11,024 bases of DNA, taken from assembly GCA_016882345.1 (NCBI GenBank), contig VGQR01000042.1, forward strand, positions 1 to 11,024, read 5' to 3'. Source of the DNA: Cyanobacteria bacterium K_DeepCast_35m_m2_023. GTDB taxonomy: Bacteria > Cyanobacteriota > Cyanobacteriia > PCC-6307 > Cyanobiaceae. A model generated the notes under the pieces. That model did no database searches. It had not been told where the DNA came from and saw only the letters and a program-made list of their open reading frames with translations. Each line of letters begins with the position of its first letter. The first letter of the stretch is position 1. A program made the translations under genes and the position numbers. Below are positions 7,593 through 11,024 of the stretch, one piece after another.

Positions 7593-8138
7593 ATGGGTGC
7601 CGTGCTGCCTGGAGACCCTGTGGCTTGGCTCCGCTCTGTTTCGTTGGCCGCTGCCCTGGGGGCGGCGTTGCTGGCCCAGCCGGCCGCGGCGATTCCACGG
7701 CTCGATCTGTCGGCCTATCCGGCCCCGGCGGCTGGCGAGCGCCGTTGGGTGATCCAGCTCCCGGGGGTGCTGCCACCCAGCCACGATCCAGCCCTAGCCA
7801 GCGACCCGCGCGACTGGCGGGTGCAGCTGATCGTGGGTCAGACGGCATGGGTCGACTGCAACCAGTTCAGCTTCAGTGCCCGCCTGCGGGCCTGGACGCC
7901 CAGGCCCGGTGAGCAACCGATCTATCGCGTTGACAACGTCGGCTCGTTGCTGTCCACCAAGATGGCGTGCCCCGCGGGCCAGGCCGCGCGCAAGCTGTTT
8001 GTGCCGATGGCCGGCAAGCCCTATGTGGTGCCTTACAACGCCAGTCGACCGATCGTGATCGATGCCCCCGCCCCGATCGAGTTGCGTTGGCGCTTGTGGA
8101 AGGCCGAACGCGAGTCGCGACCGGCGCTGGCGCTCTGA
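7593..8138 (+). CDS. eco: Ecotin-family periplasmic serine-protease inhibitor, Lys at predicted P1
   Basis: Ecotin (inhibitor family I11) is a periplasmic dimer that blocks trypsin-fold serine proteases. The 181-aa product has a signal peptide (hydrophobic about 16-29, likely cut after AAA at residue 33) and a mature part close to the E. coli length. Recognisable ecotin blocks are RRWVIQLP (50-57), VQLIVGQTAWVDCN (77-90), YRVDNVGSLLSTKMACP (111-127), YVVPYNASRPIVID (144-157) and ELRWRLWKAE (163-172). Cys89 and Cys126 match the conserved disulfide. In E. coli the reactive loop reads S-T-M-M-A-C with Met84 as P1; here it is S-T-K-M-A-C, so the P1 residue is Lys123, which should favour trypsin-like targets. 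The ATG at 7593 gives a normal signal peptide; GTG at 7620 is an alternative. The gene lies between queE and queC on the opposite strand, 26 bp from the queC start and 7 bp from the queE stop. Confidence 0.93.
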   Translation: MGAVLPGDPVAWLRSVSLAAALGAALLAQPAAAIPRLDLSAYPAPAAGERRWVIQLPGVLPPSHDPALASDPRDWRVQLIVGQTAWVDCNQFSFSARLRAWTPRPGEQPIYRVDNVGSLLSTKMACPAGQAARKLFVPMAGKPYVVPYNASRPIVIDAPAPIELRWRLWKAERESRPALAL

Positions 8139-8145
8139 GACGCCC

Positions 8146-8784
8146 CTAGCGAATCGCCAGCCATTTGTGGGTCTGCAGGCTCAGGCGCCAGCGCCGATGG
8201 CGCCTGGCATGGGCGAGGGCCAGTTGCAGGCCCGCTTCACAGGCCCAGCCCGGCTGCAGCAACAGCGTCGGAGGGCTGGGACGGCCCAGGCTGGCGGCCT
8301 CGGCCATCGTGTCGGCAAAGGCCAGATCGGCCTCGCTGTGCACGACCACCTTGAGCTCATCGCAACGCTCCAGCAGCTCCCGGGTCGGGGGGCGATGGGC
8401 TTTGGGTGACAGGGTGACCCAGTCAAAGGTGCCGCGCAGGGGATCGACGCCACTGGTTTCCAGATGCAGTGGCAACCCGGCACCCTCACGCAGCTGCGTG
8501 CACAGCAGGCTCAGGTCGTGATGCAACGGTTCGCCGCCGGTCAGCACCACAAAGGCGGCCCCCTCTGCGGCGGCGTGGCGGGCCGCGGCCACCAGGTCAC
8601 CCAGCGGCCGCAGCGGGTGCCGTTCGGCGGGCCACGACTGCTTGGTGTCGCACCAGCTGCAGCCGACGCTGCAGCCCCCCAGACGAATGAAAAAGGCGCT
8701 GCGCCCCGCATGCAGACCCTCGCCCTGCAACGAGTGGAAGGTCTCCACCACCGGTAGAGCTGTGTGCGACTGGGGCGCCTGCAT
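8146..8784 (-). CDS. queE: 7-carboxy-7-deazaguanine synthase QueE (radical SAM)
   Basis: QueE is a radical S-adenosylmethionine enzyme that contracts the ring of 6-carboxytetrahydropterin to give 7-carboxy-7-deazaguanine, the substrate of QueC. The 212-aa protein shows the N-terminal SLQGEG (18-23), the iron-sulfur cluster motif C-x3-C-x2-C (Cys38, Cys42, Cys45 in GGCSVGCSWCD), TGGEP (82-86), LETSG (108-112), LSPKAHRPP (125-133) and a family-typical C-terminus SLQTHKWLAIR (202-212). It is full length. It shares the strand with queC but is cut off from it by the oppositely oriented ecotin gene, so the two are probably transcribed separately here. Its start faces a 194-bp region shared with the divergent peptide cassette. 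Confidence 0.95.
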   Translation of the reverse strand: MQAPQSHTALPVVETFHSLQGEGLHAGRSAFFIRLGGCSVGCSWCDTKQSWPAERHPLRPLGDLVAAARHAAAEGAAFVVLTGGEPLHHDLSLLCTQLREGAGLPLHLETSGVDPLRGTFDWVTLSPKAHRPPTRELLERCDELKVVVHSEADLAFADTMAEAASLGRPSPPTLLLQPGWACEAGLQLALAHARRHRRWRLSLQTHKWLAIR

Positions 8785-8978
8785 GGTTCAAGCCTAACGA
8801 GACGCCTCTGGCCCGGCAGTTGTGCCCATCACAGGATTCGCGCTGTTTTTCGGTTGCTTCAACGTGCTGCAAACGCGTTCAAAAAGTGAGCACCGGCACG
8901 TTGCAGCAGGCTTCCCTCGATAAACAGGATCGGAGCCTTGCTCCATTGGCTCACTTGTTCATCCTTGATTCCTTTCTC
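8785..8978. promoter_or_regulatory. Divergent intergenic region between queE and the peptide cassette
   Basis: This 194-bp stretch separates queE (leftward) from the first double-glycine peptide (rightward) and must hold both promoters. I found no convincing -35/-10 pair. TTGCAG at 8901 with CAGGAT at 8925 (18-bp spacer) is a weak rightward candidate. A small perfect hairpin, GGAGC (8932-8936), CTT loop, GCTCC (8940-8944), would fall in the untranslated leader of the first peptide. No Shine-Dalgarno-like sequence precedes the ATG at 8979. The stretch stays in frame with the peptide, but its translation shows no family-like N-terminus and the leader fits the ATG at 8979. Confidence 0.4.
8860..8903. 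repeat. Inverted repeat upstream of the peptide cassette
   Basis: CAACGTGC at 8860-8867 is repeated exactly as its reverse complement, GCACGTTG, at 8896-8903, with 28 nt between the arms. A T-G and a G-C pair could extend the arms inward by two. Spacing centre to centre is 36 bp, about three and a half helical turns. It could be an operator read by a dimeric regulator or a loose stem in a long leader RNA; the sequence alone does not say which. An 8-bp match over such a short region could also be chance. Confidence 0.35.
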
Positions 8979-9218
8979 ATGACCAATCTCTCTTTTCTTG
9001 CTGAAGAGCAGCTCGAGGCCGTTTGCGGTGGCGGTTGGCTGCCCATGGGTGGTGGTTCGACCACGACCACCTCTTGGGTCTATAGCGCAGCGACTTACAA
9101 AAATTCGCTGAAGCAGTCCAACTTCGCGACCAACCTGGTGCTTGGTGGCGGCAAGTACAGCTTTGCCGGCATCACGAATGAGCAGAGCAATCTGGCTTTC
9201 CAGACCATCGCGGCCTGA
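8979..9218 (+). CDS. Double-glycine leader secreted peptide precursor 1
   Basis: This 79-aa precursor has a leader of 18 residues ending in Gly-Gly: MTNLSFLAEEQLEAVCGG. Relative to the cleavage point it has Leu at -12, Leu at -7, Val at -4 and Gly at -2 and -1, the pattern cut by C39 peptidase exporters. The expected mature peptide is 61 aa, with no cysteine. It starts GWLPMGGG, has four threonines in a row (28-31), and a C-terminal half rich in Asn, Gln, Ser and small residues with two QSNxA motifs 23 residues apart (46-50 and 69-73). The ATG at 8979 is chosen because the leader starts there; upstream in-frame sequence is not leader-like. A strong terminator follows, then a second precursor and a C39 exporter. 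The absence of Cys argues against lanthipeptides and disulfide-bridged bacteriocins. A bacteriocin or a secreted matrix/biofilm peptide remains possible. Confidence 0.85.
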   Translation: MTNLSFLAEEQLEAVCGGGWLPMGGGSTTTTSWVYSAATYKNSLKQSNFATNLVLGGGKYSFAGITNEQSNLAFQTIAA

Positions 9219-9241
9219 TCTGGCGTCGGTTCTGTTCACAG

Positions 9242-9268
9242 GGGGAAGGCTCAGGCCTTCCCCTTTTT
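9242..9268 (+). terminator. Intrinsic terminator after peptide 1
   Basis: A perfect 9-bp stem pairs GGGGAAGGC (9242-9250) with GCCTTCCCC (9255-9263) around a TCAG tetraloop. TTTTT (9264-9268) follows. It starts 24 bp after the stop of peptide 1 and ends 19 bp before the start of peptide 2. It should end most transcripts after peptide 1, with read-through feeding peptide 2 and the exporter unless they have their own promoter. A second T-run (9277-9282) lies just before the peptide 2 start. Confidence 0.85.
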
Positions 9269-9287
9269 CACCTCAATTTTTTAAGCC

Positions 9288-9548
9288 ATGATTGAACTCA
9301 CTGAGCTTCATTGTCAGCAGATCTGTGGTGGTTACTCTGGCGGGCGGATGGCTGCGCCAGGTCGTGGCCGTGGTCTGGGACAGAGTCAATTTTCCCCTGT
9401 TGTCGCTGGTGCCACGACAGCCACCACCACGTCGCTGAGCGGTGTTTTCAACATCAACCCGCAGATCAATGTGGCGGTGAACCTGGCCCTGTTCAACAGC
9501 AGTGTCAGCAACACCCAGGGCAACGGCTCGGCCCTGGTGGTCGCTTGA
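9288..9548 (+). CDS. Double-glycine leader secreted peptide precursor 2
   Basis: This 86-aa precursor has an unusually short leader, MIELTELHCQQICGG (15 residues). It keeps Leu at -12, Ile at -4 and Gly-Gly, but has Cys at -7 where Leu is usual, and Cys at -3 as in precursor 1. The predicted mature peptide is 71 aa without cysteine. Its parts are a Gly/Arg-rich start (YSGGRMAAPGRGRGLG), a Thr-rich stretch GATTATTTS (41-49), then an Asn-rich alternating hydrophobic tail, FNINPQINVAVNLALFNSSV (54-73), ending NTQGNGSALVVA. The layout (leader, Gly-rich, Thr run, Asn-rich tail) parallels precursor 1, so they are probably distant paralogues. The stop is 17 bp before the exporter start, indicating one transcript. 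No clear Shine-Dalgarno sequence precedes the ATG. Function is not established; the core resembles amyloid-prone secreted peptides more than classical bacteriocins. Confidence 0.82.
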   Translation: MIELTELHCQQICGGYSGGRMAAPGRGRGLGQSQFSPVVAGATTATTTSLSGVFNINPQINVAVNLALFNSSVSNTQGNGSALVVA

Positions 9549-9565
9549 ACCGTGGGTTCAGTGTC

Positions 9566-11024
9566 ATGACGGCATTCGGCTGGCGACAGTGGCTGTTGTG
9601 GTCTCAACAGCGCGTGCGGCGTTGGCAGGCTCGCCGGGTTGATCAACGTCCTTGTGTGCGCCAACACGACGAAGAGGACTGCGGTGCAGCCTGTGTGGCC
9701 ACCGTGTGTCAGGTGCACGGCCGCTCGTTGCCGCTGGCGCAGGTGCGGCGTGCCGTGGGCACGACCCAACAGGGCACGACTCTGCTCGGTCTCAGTCGTG
9801 GTGCCGAATCGCTGGGCCTCTCAGCGCGGGCTGCCCGCGCTGAGCCTTCTCTGTTGGCCGATCTCGACGATCTGCCGCTGCCCCTGATCTGCCACTGGGA
9901 TGGCAACCACTGGGTTGTGCTCCATGGCCGGGATGGCGATGGTCTGCTGTTGGTTGCCGATCCGGCGCTGGGGCTGCGCCATCTGAGTGATGCCGAGTTT
10001 TTGGAGCACTGGCTCAACGGCGTGATCCTGTTGCTCGAGCCCGATCCGGCGCGCTGGCAGGTCGCCGATGAGGGCAGCGATTCCGTCGTCCCAGAAGGCG
10101 CATGGGTGTTCGTGCGCTTTCTCAAGCCCTTTCAGCCGCTGCTGCTGCAGGCCCTGGGTCTCAATCTGGTGATTGGCGTGATGGCCCTGGCCATGCCGCT
10201 GCTGCTGCAGGTGCTCACCGATGACGTGCTCGTGCGCGGCGACGACCGCATGTTGGCGTCCCTCAGCATCGGCATCCTGGTGCTGTTCGGCCTGCGCAGC
10301 CTGTTCAGCCTGATGCAGGGACTGCTGGTCGGTCACTTCGGCCAGAAGCTGCAATTGCAGATGGTGCTGCACTACGGCCAGCGCCTGCTGCGGCTGCCGC
10401 TCGAGTACTTCGAGAGTCGCCGCAGTGGCGAGGTGGTCAGTCGCCTGGATGACATTCGCCAGCTCAATCAGCTGTTCAGCAACGTGGTGCTGGGGCTGCC
10501 GGCCCAGTTGTGCATGGCCCTGATCTCCCTGGCCTGGATGCTGGGCTACAGCGTCTGGCTGACTCTCGCGTCTCTGCTCGGTTATGGGGCCGTGTTGCTG
10601 GCCCAGCTGGCGGTGGTGCCGGCCCTGCGCCGCAAGACCCAGGGACTGTTGGCCCAGTCATCCCAGAACCAGGGCTTTCTGGTCGAGCTGTTCCGCTCGG
10701 CCTCCTTGCTCAAGACCAGCGAGGCCACGACCCAGGCCTGGCATGAATTGCAGCGCAATTTCTCGCGATTGGCCCATCTGTCGTGGAGCACCCAGCTGCT
10801 CGACCTCAAGGTCCAGACCGCCACCACCCTGCTGGGGAGCTGCACCAGCATCCTGTTGCTCTGGTACGGGAGCTCGTTTGTGCTCAGTGAACAGCTGAGC
10901 ATCGGCCAGTTGCTGGCCTTCAACGGCATGGGCGCCAATGTGCTGGCCTTCCTCGGGGCACTGGGAGGCCTCAGCCAGGACTTCATCACCTCCCAGGTGG
11001 TGATTCGCCGTCTGTCCGATGTGC
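9566..11024 (+). CDS. C39-peptidase ABC exporter for double-glycine peptides, 5' part
   Basis: The frame is open from the ATG at 9566 to the right edge (486 residues read) and the gene is incomplete. Residues about 25-160 are a C39 cysteine peptidase. The key residues are visible: Gln33 (oxyanion hole) and the nucleophile Cys39 in VRQHDEEDCGAAC, His115 in GNHWVVLHG, and Asp132 in VADPALG. All are present, so the domain should be active, unlike degenerate C39-like domains of type I exporters. Residues about 185-480 are the ABC membrane domain, with hydrophobic segments near 192-217, 230-254, 303-326, 330-352, 419-441 and 446-468, and LPLEYFESRRSGEVVSRLDD (277-296), typical of this exporter class. 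The ATP-binding domain must lie beyond the window. It probably cuts the Gly-Gly leaders of the two peptides just upstream and exports the cores. It resembles bacteriocin exporters and the PteB type used in cyanobacterial biofilm control. Confidence 0.93.
   Translation, partial: MTAFGWRQWLLWSQQRVRRWQARRVDQRPCVRQHDEEDCGAACVATVCQVHGRSLPLAQVRRAVGTTQQGTTLLGLSRGAESLGLSARAARAEPSLLADLDDLPLPLICHWDGNHWVVLHGRDGDGLLLVADPALGLRHLSDAEFLEHWLNGVILLLEPDPARWQVADEGSDSVVPEGAWVFVRFLKPFQPLLLQALGLNLVIGVMALAMPLLLQVLTDDVLVRGDDRMLASLSIGILVLFGLRSLFSLMQGLLVGHFGQKLQLQMVLHYGQRLLRLPLEYFESRRSGEVVSRLDDIRQLNQLFSNVVLGLPAQLCMALISLAWMLGYSVWLTLASLLGYGAVLLAQLAVVPALRRKTQGLLAQSSQNQGFLVELFRSASLLKTSEATTQAWHELQRNFSRLAHLSWSTQLLDLKVQTATTLLGSCTSILLLWYGSSFVLSEQLSIGQLLAFNGMGANVLAFLGALGGLSQDFITSQVVIRRLSDV

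Noticed and set aside
6836..7594. N-terminal extension of PabB to 708 aa
   Set aside because: It lies entirely over queC on the same strand in a different frame and is low-complexity shadow sequence; the ATG at 6835 overlapping the queC stop is the natural start.
8127..8160. Possible bidirectional terminator between ecotin and queE (CTGGCG...CGCCAG)
   Set aside because: The arms are 6 bp with a 22-nt loop and no T-run on either strand, and mostly lie in the coding ends of both genes.
8821..8833. CRP-like palindrome TGTGcccaTCACA
   Set aside because: The half-sites are separated by far fewer bases than the TGTGA-N6-TCACA spacing, so a cAMP-receptor site is not supported.
8820..8978. Longer start for peptide 1
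   Set aside because: The added residues would precede a canonical Gly-Gly leader and include several Cys and no family pattern; the leader positions fit the ATG at 8979.

Overview
The window looks like the chromosome of a GC-rich picocyanobacterium of the Synechococcus/Cyanobium type. The main reason is an unbroken urtABCDE urea-transporter operon, followed by queC-pabB-pabC and queE, with short intergenic gaps and overlapping start/stop codons throughout. The taxonomic call is an inference from gene content and composition. No rRNA, tRNA, CRISPR array, IS element or phage gene was seen.

Region 1 (1-4044, + strand) is the urea ABC importer. It starts with the 3' end of urtA (substrate-binding protein), then the two permeases urtB and urtC and the two ATPases urtD and urtE. 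From urtB on, the genes are 3 bp apart or overlap by 1 or 4 bp. A terminator-like GC hairpin plus T-run separates urtA from urtB and probably lowers transcription of the membrane part relative to the binding protein. Region 2 (4120-4617, + strand) is a small secreted protein of unknown function. It overlaps the end of the opposing pabC by 16 bp.

Region 3 (4602-7566, - strand) is a tightly coupled operon, queC-pabB-pabC, with ATGA overlaps at both junctions. QueC makes preQ0 and PabB/PabC make p-aminobenzoate, so deazaguanine and folate supply are joined. Further along the same strand is queE (8146-8784), the enzyme immediately before QueC. Between queE and queC, on the opposite strand, lies a gene for an ecotin-family periplasmic serine-protease inhibitor (7593-8138). 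It has a Lys, not Met, at the predicted P1 position.

Region 4 (8785-11024, + strand) is a secreted-peptide cassette. It holds two small precursors with double-glycine leaders (79 and 86 aa) and Cys-free, Thr/Asn/Gln/Gly-rich cores. A strong intrinsic terminator lies between them. The second is followed 17 bp later by a C39-peptidase ABC exporter that runs off the window before its ATPase domain. The natural reading is that the exporter removes both leaders and secretes the cores. Whether the products are bacteriocins, matrix proteins of the EbfG type, or something else cannot be decided here. This cassette and the Lys-P1 ecotin are the parts most worth following up.
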